A DNA stretch of 64,000 nucleotides from CAVRQM01 sp965246915 (GTDB taxonomy: Bacteria; Pseudomonadota; Alphaproteobacteria; Acetobacterales; Acetobacteraceae): NCBI GenBank assembly GCA_965246915.1, contig CBDFGB010000011.1:62001-126000 (forward strand), written 5' to 3'. Within the stretch, counting starts at the first letter, position 1. Each line of letters opens with the position of its first letter. Of the stretch, positions 24,143 through 33,148 are shown piece by piece. The notes beneath the pieces were generated by a model that had not been told where the DNA came from, did no database searches, and saw only the letters and a list, made by a program, of their open reading frames with translations. The position numbers and the translations under genes are program-made.

Positions 24143-26568
24143 CCAGCGCTCCCATGAAAGCGGCCGCGCCAGGAGAATGCGGCGACGGCGGCGAGGGTCA
24201 GCAGGCCGGTGCAAATATACTGCCAGTAGGCCGACACATGCAGCAGGTTCAGCACGGTCTGCAGCAACACGACGAGCACCGCGCCAAGCAGTGCTCCCAC
24301 CGCGGTGCCACGTCCACCCAGCACCGATGCGCCGCCGACCGCGACGGCGGTGATGGAGGCGAGGGTGAACGACGCGCCCGCCTGCGGATCGCCCGATCCG
24401 ATACGGGCGGCCAGCAACAGGCCCGCGCCGGCCGCGAGGAGGGCGCTGGCCAGATACGCACCCGCCCTGACCCACCCCACCCGCAGCCCCGCGGCGCGGG
24501 CAGCCTCCGCGTTCGATCCAGTCGCATATAGACGCAACCCGAGGCGACCCCGCGCCAGCAGGAGCTCGAGGGCGACGACCATCGTCAGCACAACCAGGAA
24601 GACCGGCGACCATCCGCCGATCCGCTGCGTCAGCGCCGAGGAGACGGCGGTGTCAACGGTCCCACCCGGTGCCGGCCGGATGATCAGCGCAAGGCCTGTG
24701 ACGACCGAATATGTTGAGAGCGTGGCGATCAAATCCGGGACGCGTAGCGCCAGTACAAGCGACGCGTTCACGGCTCCCACGACCAGGCCGGCACCGAGGC
24801 ATACCGTTACCCCTCCGACGCTGCCGGGCTGCGTCACCAGGAAAGAGGCGATGCACGTCACCAGACTGATCACCGGGCCGACCGACAAGTCAACGCCACC
24901 GCACAGGATTACTGCAAGCTGCCCGAGTGCGGCGAGCGCCAGGGGTGCTGCCTGGATCTGCAGACTGGCCAGGGTCCGCGACGTCAGGAAATACGGCGAG
25001 CCGGACGTGGCCAGAACGGCGAGGATCGCGATCAATACCGCCACCACCAGGGGCGCGCCGTAACGACGCACGAAGACCGCACTCGCGCCGATCGGCCTTT
25101 GTCGCGCCGTTTCCGGGCGGTCCAGCGAACGCTCGGCCTGCGCCGCCGCGCCAATCACACGTGCCTCCGTAGCCTCCGCGGCTGGCATCTCGGCCACGAT
25201 TTCGCCGTTGGCGAACACGGCGATCCGGTCCGACAAACCGATCAGTTCGAGCACGTCCGACGTGACGACCACGATCGCCACGCCCTCCGCCGCGAGATCG
25301 CGGATGATCCGGTAGAGTTCGAGTTTCGTTTCTACGTCGACGCCCTGCGTCGGCTCGTCAAGCACGTAGACACGGGGGCGCGCGATTAACCAGCGCGCGA
25401 ACACGACTTTCTGTTGGTTGCCTCCCGATAGCAACGCCACGGCCTGAGCGATCGAGGGTGCGCGCACGCGCAGCCGCGTCGTTCGCGCCAGCACCTCGCG
25501 CCGTTCGCGCACGCCATCCAGCACGCCGCCGCGCGACCACGCGGAAAGGTGCGGAACAGACACGTTCTCACGGATCGAGTGCGGCAGGAACAAGCCTTCG
25601 CCGCGCCGGTCCGCGGGGACATAGGTGATGCCGGCGGCCCGAGCGTCGCGTGGCCCGCGCAGCGGTCGCGGCTGTCCGTCCACCACGACATCGCCGCGTG
25701 GCGGGCCAAGGCCATACAGCGCGCGCGCGAAAACCTGCTGACCCGCCCCCTGCACGCCGCCAAGGCCGAGGATCTCGCCCGCCCGGACCATGAGGCCACC
25801 CGCTTCCAGAACCACCGGGCCAAACATGTTCGCGCGCGGCGGAAAGGCCAGCGAGAGCGGCCGGCCCACCATCATCGCGACCAATTTCTCGGGAGTGGCG
25901 TCGGCCACGGCCAGCGTGCCCACCACCTCGCCATCCTTCAGCACGGTGATGCGATCGGCGAGTTCCAAAACTTCGGGAATGCGATGCGAGATGAAAATCG
26001 TCGCCGTGCCCGCCGCACGCAGATCGTTGAGCCGCCCGAACAGCCCATCGGTCTCGCCCGCAGTGAGCGCCGAGGTAGGCTCGTCCAGGATCAGCACCCG
26101 CGCCTGCCGCGCGGTCGCGCGGGCAATCTCCAGCAATTGGCTCTCGGCGCGGCTCAGTTCGCGCACCGGGCGCCGCAGATCGATTCCCGGCGCGAGCACC
26201 GCGCCGTCGTGCAGCATGCGCGCCCTGTCAAGTAAGGGTCCGGCCATCGGCTCGCGGCCGAGAAACAGATTGGCCGCGCCGTCGAGATCGGGGACGAGAC
26301 GAGTGTCCTGATACACCATGGCGATCCCAAGGCGCAGCGCATCCGCGGGCCCCGCGAGCGTCACCTCGTGTCCATCCAGAAGGATGATGCCGGCATCGGG
26401 GCGCACGACGCCTGACAGCACCCGCATCAGCGTCGACTTGCCCGCGCCGTTCTCGCCGATCAGCGCATGGATCTCGCCGCCGCGCACGTCGAACGAAACG
26501 CCGTGCAGGGCGCGTACGCCGGGATAGGACTTGCCTATCCCGGCGACGGCAAGGGCCGGCTCAGCCAA
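24139..26568 (-). CDS. Fused sugar ABC transporter ATPase-permease, importer C
   Basis: A single 809-residue chain. Residues 1-490 are a tandem RbsA-type ATPase: Walker A GENGAGKST, signature-like LSRAESQ, DEPTSALT; then GVQGAGQQV, LSGGNQQK and DEPTQGVDVETK. After a short linker (about 490-510) it continues as an RbsC-type permease with many hydrophobic helices, the CGGVDLSVGPV marker and a GGASVLGGRGTAVG block. No stop or frameshift separates the two parts. In most family members these are two proteins. It starts with TTG, overlapping the binding-protein stop by eight bases. A separate permease of importer C is encoded at 27642-28580, so the complex would contain one fused and one free permease. 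Confidence 0.93.
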   Translation of the reverse strand: MAEPALAVAGIGKSYPGVRALHGVSFDVRGGEIHALIGENGAGKSTLMRVLSGVVRPDAGIILLDGHEVTLAGPADALRLGIAMVYQDTRLVPDLDGAANLFLGREPMAGPLLDRARMLHDGAVLAPGIDLRRPVRELSRAESQLLEIARATARQARVLILDEPTSALTAGETDGLFGRLNDLRAAGTATIFISHRIPEVLELADRITVLKDGEVVGTLAVADATPEKLVAMMVGRPLSLAFPPRANMFGPVVLEAGGLMVRAGEILGLGGVQGAGQQVFARALYGLGPPRGDVVVDGQPRPLRGPRDARAAGITYVPADRRGEGLFLPHSIRENVSVPHLSAWSRGGVLDGVRERREVLARTTRLRVRAPSIAQAVALLSGGNQQKVVFARWLIARPRVYVLDEPTQGVDVETKLELYRIIRDLAAEGVAIVVVTSDVLELIGLSDRIAVFANGEIVAEMPAAEATEARVIGAAAQAERSLDRPETARQRPIGASAVFVRRYGAPLVVAVLIAILAVLATSGSPYFLTSRTLASLQIQAAPLALAALGQLAVILCGGVDLSVGPVISLVTCIASFLVTQPGSVGGVTVCLGAGLVVGAVNASLVLALRVPDLIATLSTYSVVTGLALIIRPAPGGTVDTAVSSALTQRIGGWSPVFLVVLTMVVALELLLARGRLGLRLYATGSNAEAARAAGLRVGWVRAGAYLASALLAAGAGLLLAARIGSGDPQAGASFTLASITAVAVGGASVLGGRGTAVGALLGAVLVVLLQTVLNLLHVSAYWQYICTGLLTLAAVAAFSWRGRFHGSAG

Positions 26569-27622
26569 AGATCTTCTTCAGCGTCGCGGCGTCGAGGTTG
26601 GTGTCGGTGAACACACCGTCGGGCATGTCGGGCCGGATGTAGTCACCGTAATTCGCCGCCGTGATCAGACCGGGCTGCAGCACCTGCCGTTTCGGCACGG
26701 TTTCCCCGGCCAGCAGTTTGACCGCCGCGCGCAACGCGACGACGCTCTCCCAGGTCGGTTCCGACAGGATGCCGATATCGAACTTCGGCTGGCTGGGCTT
26801 CTGCGCGCGGAACAGTTTCAGCAGACCATTATAGTCGTCGCCGGTCACCGGAACGAGCGGCCGCCCGGCCGCCAGCAACGCCTTGCACGCGCCGGCCGCG
26901 ACCTGTCCGCCGTCGCACCAGATACCGTCGATCTGCGGATGCGCGGCGATCAGATCGGCCATCACGACTTTCGCCCGGTCTTCCTCCCAGAACGCGTCCT
27001 TGAACGCCAAAACCTCGATCCCGCTGCCCTCGAATGACGACTGCGCGCCCTTCCAGGCGGCCGCGGTATACGAGTTGCCCGGCAGGCCGCCGAGGGCGAC
27101 GATCTTTCCTCGGCCGGCAAGTGCGGTTTTCAAAAAGTCGCCAAGCGCCCGACCCTTTTTCGCCGGATCGGTGCCGACATAGGCAGTCCATGCCTCGCCA
27201 TCGACCGGCAGATTGAACGGCACCGTGACGATGCCCTCGCCGGTCGCGTCGCGCAGCACGGGGGCCACGGCGGAGCCGGAGTTGGCGATGACCAGGATCG
27301 CATCGACCTGCTGGTTCGCCAGTGATTCGATGTCGCTGACCTGCTTGGCGATGTCGCCCTGGCCGTCGACGATCAGCAACTCGCCGATGTTGGCATGGGT
27401 CGCGGCCTCCGCCTTCAGGGCCGCAATGCACATCGCCCGCCAGCTGTTGCCGGAAAACCCGTTGGAGAAGCCGATCCGCAGTTTGCCGTCCTTTTTGCGG
27501 CCCTGCGCCGCGCCATCACCGGTGATTGCCGCATTGGCGATCACGTCCGCCGCGTGCGCCGCAAGCGGCATCGTTACCACGGCGCCGATCATCGCGCGCC
27601 GGGTCCAGTTGCCTCGTGTCAT
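26561..27622 (-). CDS. Sugar ABC transporter periplasmic substrate-binding protein, importer C
   Basis: A 353-residue ribose-type periplasmic binding protein. The N-terminus (NWTRRAMIGAVVTMPLAAHA) is a signal with a twin-arginine-like pair, cleaved probably near residue 24. The mature part starts KLRIGFSNGFSGNSWRAMC and contains DIESLANQQVDAILVIANSG and the DGIWCDGGQVAAGACKAL region. The first strand resembles that of importer B's binding protein (LSNGWVGSEW versus FSNGFSGNSW), so the two are probably related in ligand class. GGAGG precedes the ATG. It lies between the free permease upstream and the fused ATPase-permease downstream. Confidence 0.93.
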   Translation of the reverse strand: MTRGNWTRRAMIGAVVTMPLAAHAADVIANAAITGDGAAQGRKKDGKLRIGFSNGFSGNSWRAMCIAALKAEAATHANIGELLIVDGQGDIAKQVSDIESLANQQVDAILVIANSGSAVAPVLRDATGEGIVTVPFNLPVDGEAWTAYVGTDPAKKGRALGDFLKTALAGRGKIVALGGLPGNSYTAAAWKGAQSSFEGSGIEVLAFKDAFWEEDRAKVVMADLIAAHPQIDGIWCDGGQVAAGACKALLAAGRPLVPVTGDDYNGLLKLFRAQKPSQPKFDIGILSEPTWESVVALRAAVKLLAGETVPKRQVLQPGLITAANYGDYIRPDMPDGVFTDTNLDAATLKKIFG

Positions 27623-27641
27623 TGCGTCCTCCCTCTCGTTT

Positions 27642-28580
27642 CTATTGGGTGCGTCGAGCGGCCAGCGCGCGGTAGGCCAGCACGCTGGCCGCGATCACCA
27701 CGCCCTGGACGACATACTGCATGCCGCTCGAGACGCGGATGACGTTCGTAAAACTCGCGAGTTCGGTGACGAGGATCGTCCCACCGATCGTACCGACGAT
27801 TCCGCCAACGCCGCCGGTCAGCGCCGTGCCGCCGATCACGACCGCCGCGACCGAGCCCAGCATGAACTGCACGCCGATGCCGAGCGACGGTGCGCCCACA
27901 TAAGCGGTGAGCAACAGACCGCCGGCGCCGGCGAGGATCGATGACCCGACATAGGCGAGTGTGATCGTCCGTGACACGCGCACGCCCATCAGCGTGGCGG
28001 CGCGTGGATTTGCGCCGGTCGCATACAGCAGGCGGCCGAGCACGGTCGCTCGGCTGAGCCAGGCGACCGCCATCGCCAACCCCAACCAGACGATCGTGGC
28101 TGCCGGCACACCGCTCAGGCTGCCCGCGCCGACCTCCTGAAACGAGGCCGGAATGGCCCCATGCGGCGCCCCGCCGGTGTAGACCAGCGCGGCGCCAAAC
28201 AGCACGGAGTTGACGCCGAGGGTCGCGATGAGCGGTGTGACGCGCAGGATGCTGACAAGCACGCCGTTTGCAACCCCGACCAGCGCCGACAGCGCGAAGC
28301 AGACGGCCAGCGCGCCAGGCACTCGCGCGGACTGGCCGGCCATGAGGTCGGCTGCGACGATATTGACCAGTGTGACGACGCCCGCCTGCGACAGGTCGAT
28401 ACCGCCCGCGAGCATCGCCAGCGTTTGTCCGGTCGCGATCACGCCAAGAAAGGCAGCCACCTGCAGGACATTCAGCATTTGCGACAGATGCAGCATGGCC
28501 GGCGATATCAGGCAGGTCAGGGCGTAAAATCCGAGCACCGCAACCCAGACCGCCCGCGTGTCACCCAGCAGCCGTCGCAT
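27642..28580 (-). CDS. Sugar ABC transporter permease (RbsC type), importer C
   Basis: A 312-residue RbsC-type permease with the marker LAGGIDLSQAGVV near residue 60 and a GGTALTGGVGGIVG block near the C-terminus. The start MRRLLGD was chosen because GGGAGG lies six bases upstream; an alternative ATG six bases earlier is too close to it. The longer open frame upstream would cross the divergent regulatory region and read into the dehydratase gene, so it is rejected. This is the first gene of the minus-strand operon that runs through the binding protein, the ATPase-permease fusion, the lactonase and the epimerase. Confidence 0.92.
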   Translation of the reverse strand: MRRLLGDTRAVWVAVLGFYALTCLISPAMLHLSQMLNVLQVAAFLGVIATGQTLAMLAGGIDLSQAGVVTLVNIVAADLMAGQSARVPGALAVCFALSALVGVANGVLVSILRVTPLIATLGVNSVLFGAALVYTGGAPHGAIPASFQEVGAGSLSGVPAATIVWLGLAMAVAWLSRATVLGRLLYATGANPRAATLMGVRVSRTITLAYVGSSILAGAGGLLLTAYVGAPSLGIGVQFMLGSVAAVVIGGTALTGGVGGIVGTIGGTILVTELASFTNVIRVSSGMQYVVQGVVIAASVLAYRALAARRTQ

Positions 28581-28631
28581 CGCCATCCTCCCGTGTGCAC
28601 TGTCCTGCAAAGATCCGACTCTGGCAAGGAC

Positions 28632-28697
28632 ACATCGGATCATTGAGATTGACAGGTTGTTCCGATGATGCTCCGCTGTCCCAAACATCGGATGTTT
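28632..28697. promoter_or_regulatory. Candidate triple operator in divergent promoter region
   Basis: The gap between two divergent sugar operons carries a perfect 7-1-7 palindrome, AAACATC-G-GATGTTT (28683-28697), next to the dehydratase start. Two partial copies lie at about 28632-28643 (ACATCGGATCAT) and 28657-28670 (inverted, ATCATCGGAACA on the minus strand). Centres are spaced about 26-27 bases. The likely binder is the FadR-family protein encoded at 34098-34865, last gene of the plus-strand operon; this is an inference. Confidence 0.6.
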
Positions 28698-28701
28698 ACG
28701 C

Positions 28702-29871
28702 ATGAAGATCGTCGGCCTTCGGACGCTCGTCGTGAACGCCGAGATGCGCAACTGGGTGTTCGTGCGCGTCGACACGGACGATGGTCTGTACGGCTGGGGT
28801 GAGGCGACCCTGGAGTGGAAGACCCGCGCCGTGGTGGGCGCGGTACAGGATCTCGAGCCTCTGGTGGTCGGACGTGACCCGCGCGACATCGAGCAACTCG
28901 CGCGGGTGATGAACAAGCACGGATTCTGGCGTATCGGGGTGATCGGCAAGACCGCGATGAGCGGCATCGAGGTCGCCTGCTGGGACATCTTTGGGAAGAG
29001 CGTGGGCCTGCCCGTCTGGCGGCTGCTCGGCGGTCGCACGCGCGACCGAGTGCGCATCTACACGCATCTCGGAATGGGCCAGATGGGCGCGGTCTACGAA
29101 AGTCTCGATGCGCCCTCGTTGGTCGACCGCGGACTGAAGGTCGTGGCACGCGGCTATCGCGCGCTGAAAATCGTGAACATCCCTTACACGCATTACACGG
29201 CGTCGTTGCGCGACCTAGAGCGCGTCGCGCGCGGCATGGCCGATCTGCGTGACGCCGTCGGCGACGATGTCGAGATCATGGTGGATTTTCATGGCCGCCC
29301 CGCCTCGGTGAGTGCCGCCTTGCACTACATCGAGGCGCTGGCACCGGCCCGTCCGTTGTTCATCGAGGAACCGATCCAGCCGGGCGACGCGGCGGCGATG
29401 AAGGATGTCTCGCTACGTTCACCCGTGCCGGTCGCCACCGGCGAACGTCTGGTCGACCGTAACGAATTCGATGATCTGTTCCGTCTTCGGGCCATCGCCG
29501 TGGCGCAGCCCGACATTTGCCATGTCGGCGGGCTGTGGGAGGCACGCAAGATCGCTGCGATGGCGGAGACGGCGGGCATCGGCATCGCGCCTCACAACCC
29601 GCTCGGCCCGCTGGCCACCGTCGCCGCGCTGCACTTCGATGTCGCTACCGGCAATTTTGTGATCCAGGAGGAGATGTCCGGCGCGGTCCCATGGTTCGGC
29701 GAAGTCTTGCGCGGCCTGCCCACGCTATCCGACGGTCATTGGACAGCACCGGAGACGCCGGGCCTGGGGATCGAGATCGATGAGGCGATCGCCGCCCGCC
29801 ACCCTTACGCCCCGGAGGTTCAGCACGCGGCGAACGCCGTGATGGCCGACGGCACGGTCGTGGATTGGTGA
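28702..29871 (+). CDS. Sugar acid dehydratase, enolase superfamily (galactonate dehydratase-like)
   Basis: A 389-residue mandelate racemase/muconate lactonizing family protein closest in pattern to D-galactonate dehydratase. Key residues line up: D195 and H197 in VDFHGR, E222/E223 in FIEEP, E248 in TGER (three Mg ligands with D195), H298 in APHNPLGPLA and E323 in IQEEM. The KxK motif used by some other branches is absent, replaced by LKIVN. It removes water from an aldonic acid to give a 2-keto-3-deoxy acid, which an HpcH/HpaI aldolase (12034-12840) could cleave. It begins the plus-strand operon and its start lies five bases from the palindrome at 28683. The exact sugar acid is not certain. 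Confidence 0.9.
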   Translation: MKIVGLRTLVVNAEMRNWVFVRVDTDDGLYGWGEATLEWKTRAVVGAVQDLEPLVVGRDPRDIEQLARVMNKHGFWRIGVIGKTAMSGIEVACWDIFGKSVGLPVWRLLGGRTRDRVRIYTHLGMGQMGAVYESLDAPSLVDRGLKVVARGYRALKIVNIPYTHYTASLRDLERVARGMADLRDAVGDDVEIMVDFHGRPASVSAALHYIEALAPARPLFIEEPIQPGDAAAMKDVSLRSPVPVATGERLVDRNEFDDLFRLRAIAVAQPDICHVGGLWEARKIAAMAETAGIGIAPHNPLGPLATVAALHFDVATGNFVIQEEMSGAVPWFGEVLRGLPTLSDGHWTAPETPGLGIEIDEAIAARHPYAPEVQHAANAVMADGTVVDW

Positions 29872-29876
29872 GCCCC

Positions 29877-30653
29877 ATGCCGGGCCGCCTGCGTGAAAAG
29901 GTCGCGATCGTCACCGGTGCGGGGCAGGGTATCGGGGCGGCCATCGCGCGCTGCTTCGTAGACGAGGGCGCGCGCGTCGTGGTCGCCGACCGCAACGCGG
30001 CGACCGGGGCGGAGATAGTGCGCCAGCTTGTCGAGGCGGGCGGCGAGGCGCTGTTCGTTCCGGCAGATGTAACACTCGTCTACGACGTCGAATCGATGGT
30101 GGCCCAGACGACGCGGAATTGGGGTCCGCCCGATATCCTCGTGAACAACGCCGGAATCAACGTGTTCGCCGATCCGCTCGCCAGCACCGAGGCGGACTGG
30201 CGCCGATGCTTGTCGGTCGACCTCGACGGCGTCTGGCATTGCTGCCGCGCGGTCCTGCCGGGAATGCTGGCGGCTGGCCGTGGCGCGATCGTCAACATTG
30301 CGTCGGCGCACTCGTTCAAGATCATTCCCGGCTGCTTCCCGTACCCTGTCGCCAAGCACGCCGTCGTCGGCCTCACCCGGGCGCTGGCGATCGAGTACGC
30401 GGCGCGCGGCATTCGCGTCAATGCGATCGCGCCGGGCTACATCGACACGCCGACCGCCGCCGAATACTGGGCGGGGTTTGCGGACCCGCAGGCAGAGCGG
30501 GCGAAGGCGGAGGCGCTGCACCCACCGAGACGTATCGGCCGGCCGGAGGAAGTCGCCTGGACCGCCGTCTTCCTCGCGTCCGACGAAGCGCCGTTCATCA
30601 ACGCCGAGACGATCATGATCGATGGTGGGCGGTCGATACTTTACCACGACTAA
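29877..30653 (+). CDS. Short-chain dehydrogenase/reductase (SDR)
   Basis: A classical SDR of about 258 residues. The cofactor motif TGAGQGIG is near residue 15, NNAG at about 90, the catalytic Ser in IASAHS at about 141, and the YxxxK pair in YPVAKHA at about 155. The ADR at the end of strand 2 favours NAD over NADP. It probably oxidises an aldose or other sugar to its lactone, the step before the SMP-30 lactonase. ATG 29877 is taken as the start because the TTG four codons upstream lies inside the dehydratase gene. Only two bases separate the dehydratase stop from this ATG. Confidence 0.9.
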   Translation: MPGRLREKVAIVTGAGQGIGAAIARCFVDEGARVVVADRNAATGAEIVRQLVEAGGEALFVPADVTLVYDVESMVAQTTRNWGPPDILVNNAGINVFADPLASTEADWRRCLSVDLDGVWHCCRAVLPGMLAAGRGAIVNIASAHSFKIIPGCFPYPVAKHAVVGLTRALAIEYAARGIRVNAIAPGYIDTPTAAEYWAGFADPQAERAKAEALHPPRRIGRPEEVAWTAVFLASDEAPFINAETIMIDGGRSILYHD

Positions 30654-30677
30654 CACAACAAAACGGGAGGACTACCC

Positions 30678-31649
30678 ATGCATCGTTCCGGAATGGCCGT
30701 CGCGGCGTTGATCGCGCTGTCTGGGGCCGCGCAGGCCGATGATATCAAGCTCGGCTATATCAACAAGATGGGCGACCATCCCTGGTTCGTGGCCGAGGTC
30801 GGCGGTGCCAAGGCCGAGGCCGCGAAGCAGGGCGTGACGATCTCGACGCAGGACGTGCAGTTCAACGCCGACCTCGCGCTGACCACGCTTGACACGATGA
30901 TCGGCGACGGCGTGAAAGGAATAGCGATCGTCGTACCCGATCGCGCGCTCGGCCCGGTCGTGGCTGAAAAGGCCGCGAAGGCCGGCGTGAAGCTCATCGC
31001 CGTGGACGACGACATCAAGGGTCCGGGCGACGTCGCAGTGCCATATATCGGCATGAACGCACAGGCGATCGGCGAGCAGGTTGGCCGGGAATTGGCCCGG
31101 CTGTATCAGTCGATGGGCTGGGACAAGATGGGTGACGTTCGCCTCGGCGCGATCGAGGACCGCAAGGCAGACACCTGCATGCGCCGGACCGAGGGCGCCG
31201 AGAAAGCGTTCCTGGCAGCCGTTCCCGCGTTCGACCGGAGCCACATCGTGCGCATTCCATATGACAACACGATGTCGAGCGCCATCGACGCGGTAACGAC
31301 CACGCTGACCGCCAATCCCGGCGCGCAGCGCTGGGTCTTCTACTCCTGCAACGACGACGGCGTGCTCGGTGCGGTGCGGGCGACCGAGAACCAGGGTCTG
31401 AAGCCGGAACAGGTCATCGGCATCGGCATCGACGGCAGCCGGTCATGCAGTATCTTCGGGACCGGCCAGGACTCCGGCTTCCGCGGCACGATGTATATCG
31501 ACAGCCGCAAGGAGGGCGAGACGGCGGTGCAGCTGCTGACCGCCGCGATCAAGAACGGCACCGAACTGCCCGCCGTCACCTATGTCAGCGCGGACCTCGT
31601 CAGCGATGCCACGTTCGGCGGCTACAAGGTCAAGCTTTGCAAGAAGTGA
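30678..31649 (+). CDS. Arabinose-type periplasmic sugar-binding protein (AraF-like), importer D
   Basis: A 323-residue binding protein resembling E. coli L-arabinose-binding protein AraF along its length: start DDIKLGYINKMGDHPWFVAE after a signal peptide (cleavage near residue 21, AAQADD), the VPDRALGPVV and KLIAVDDDI segments, MRRTEGAEKAF, and NDDGVLGAVRATENQG with IGIGIDGS. These last blocks are especially close to AraF. The likely ligand is L-arabinose or a related aldose such as D-galactose or D-fucose. GGGAGGA precedes the ATG. Its stop overlaps the GTG start of the ATPase gene. Confidence 0.92.
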   Translation: MHRSGMAVAALIALSGAAQADDIKLGYINKMGDHPWFVAEVGGAKAEAAKQGVTISTQDVQFNADLALTTLDTMIGDGVKGIAIVVPDRALGPVVAEKAAKAGVKLIAVDDDIKGPGDVAVPYIGMNAQAIGEQVGRELARLYQSMGWDKMGDVRLGAIEDRKADTCMRRTEGAEKAFLAAVPAFDRSHIVRIPYDNTMSSAIDAVTTTLTANPGAQRWVFYSCNDDGVLGAVRATENQGLKPEQVIGIGIDGSRSCSIFGTGQDSGFRGTMYIDSRKEGETAVQLLTAAIKNGTELPAVTYVSADLVSDATFGGYKVKLCKK

Positions 31650-33148
31650 GTCTCCTGGACATCCGCGGCGTCAGCAAGCGTTTCGGCGTGGTGCAGGCGC
31701 TGTCGGATGTCTCGCTGTCCGTCTATGTCGGCGAGGTTCTGGCCCTCGTCGGCGAGAACGGTGCCGGAAAGTCCACGTTGATGCGGCTGATCGAGGGCGT
31801 GCATCAGCCGGACGACGGCGACGTTCTCGTCGACGGCGCCGCCAGACGATTTCGCGCGCCGTCGGATGCGCACGCGCTCGGGCTGCGCGTGATCCATCAG
31901 GAGCCCGACATCTTTGCGGACCTGTCGGTGGCCGAGAACCTTTTCGTCGGCGATCTGCGGCGTCGCGCCGGCGTCTTCCTCGACCGCGCGGATCTCGCGA
32001 AGCGCACGCGGGTATTGCTGGCCCGCTTCGGGCTGGAGCGAGAGATCTCGCCCTGGACGCGCGCCGGCACCCTCGGCCCGGCGCACCGGCAATTGCTGGA
32101 AATCATGCGTGCGTTACGGGCAGGCGTGCGGCTGCTGGCTCTCGATGAACCGACATCGTCGCTGACCGACGAGGAATCACGCCGGCTGTTTGCGGTCGTG
32201 CGTGGCCTGCGCGCGGAAGGCGTCGCGTTGATCTACATCTCCCACCGCATGCCGGAGATCCGCGCGCTCGCCGATCGCGTGGCGATATTGCGCGACGGCC
32301 GTCTCGTCGCCCTCCGTCCAATGGCCGAGCTGTCGGACGCCAACATCGTGCAGCTCATGGTGGGCCGCCCGCTCTCGACGTTGTTCGAGCAACGCACGAC
32401 GGGCATCGGTCCGGTCGTGCTGAAGGCGCGCGGCGTCACCACCGCGCATGTCCGCGACATCGACATCACGATTCGCGCCGGTGAGGTCGTGGGGCTCGGC
32501 GGCCTGATTGGCGCGGGTCGGTCGGAGGTCGCGCAAGCGCTCTTCGGTCATGATCGCATACTCGCAGGCACAATCTCGGTCGGCGGCAGGGTCCTGCGCC
32601 TGCGCAGCCCGGCGGACGCCATCGCCGCCGGCATCGGCCTCGCCCCCGAGGACCGCAAGGGACAGGCACTCCTGCTCCTCCGCGGCGTCGCCGACAATAT
32701 CACGCTATGCGTGCCGCGCCGCGTCTCGCGTCTCGGTTTTCGCAGTCGGGCGGCGGAGCATCGCGTCGCTGGCGAGCAGGCGGCGCGGATGCGGATCAAG
32801 ACCCCCAGCCTCGACCAACTCGTCTCGAAACTCTCGGGCGGAAATCAGCAGAAAGTCGTGCTCGGCCGCTGGCTCGCGCGTGCGCCTCGCGTGCTGATCC
32901 TGGATGAGCCGACGCGCGGCATCGACGTCGGTGCCAAGGCCGAGATTTACCAGCTCATTGCCCAGCTCGCCGCCGACGGCATGGCGATACTGGTCATCTC
33001 GTCGGAGATGCCGGAGCTGATCGGCCTGTCGGACCGCATCCTCGTCATGGCCGGCGGCTGCATGGCCGGCGAGATTTCTCGTTCTGAAGCCACCGAGGAG
33101 CGGATTCTGACCCTGGCAATGGCGGAAAACCTGGCCGAGGCGGCATGA
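31646..33148 (+). CDS. Sugar ABC transporter ATP-binding protein (AraG/RbsA type), importer D
   Basis: A 500-residue tandem ATPase. Domain 1: Walker A GENGAGKST near residue 39, signature region LGPAHRQ (divergent from LSxGQ), Walker B DEPTSSLT. Domain 2: GLIGAGRSE, LSGGNQQK and DEPTRGIDVGAK. The start is taken as the GTG overlapping the binding-protein stop (GTGA); a TTG three codons earlier is also possible. It couples ATP hydrolysis to uptake through the 33145-34101 permease, with which it overlaps by four bases. Importer D has a single permease, like the classic arabinose and ribose systems and unlike importers A-C here. Confidence 0.94.
   Translation: MSLLDIRGVSKRFGVVQALSDVSLSVYVGEVLALVGENGAGKSTLMRLIEGVHQPDDGDVLVDGAARRFRAPSDAHALGLRVIHQEPDIFADLSVAENLFVGDLRRRAGVFLDRADLAKRTRVLLARFGLEREISPWTRAGTLGPAHRQLLEIMRALRAGVRLLALDEPTSSLTDEESRRLFAVVRGLRAEGVALIYISHRMPEIRALADRVAILRDGRLVALRPMAELSDANIVQLMVGRPLSTLFEQRTTGIGPVVLKARGVTTAHVRDIDITIRAGEVVGLGGLIGAGRSEVAQALFGHDRILAGTISVGGRVLRLRSPADAIAAGIGLAPEDRKGQALLLLRGVADNITLCVPRRVSRLGFRSRAAEHRVAGEQAARMRIKTPSLDQLVSKLSGGNQQKVVLGRWLARAPRVLILDEPTRGIDVGAKAEIYQLIAQLAADGMAILVISSEMPELIGLSDRILVMAGGCMAGEISRSEATEERILTLAMAENLAEAA

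Noticed and set aside
24139..26568. ATPase-permease fusion as a sequencing error
   Set aside because: Kept as a real gene because the linker region reads smoothly with no frame change, though raw reads would be needed to be sure.
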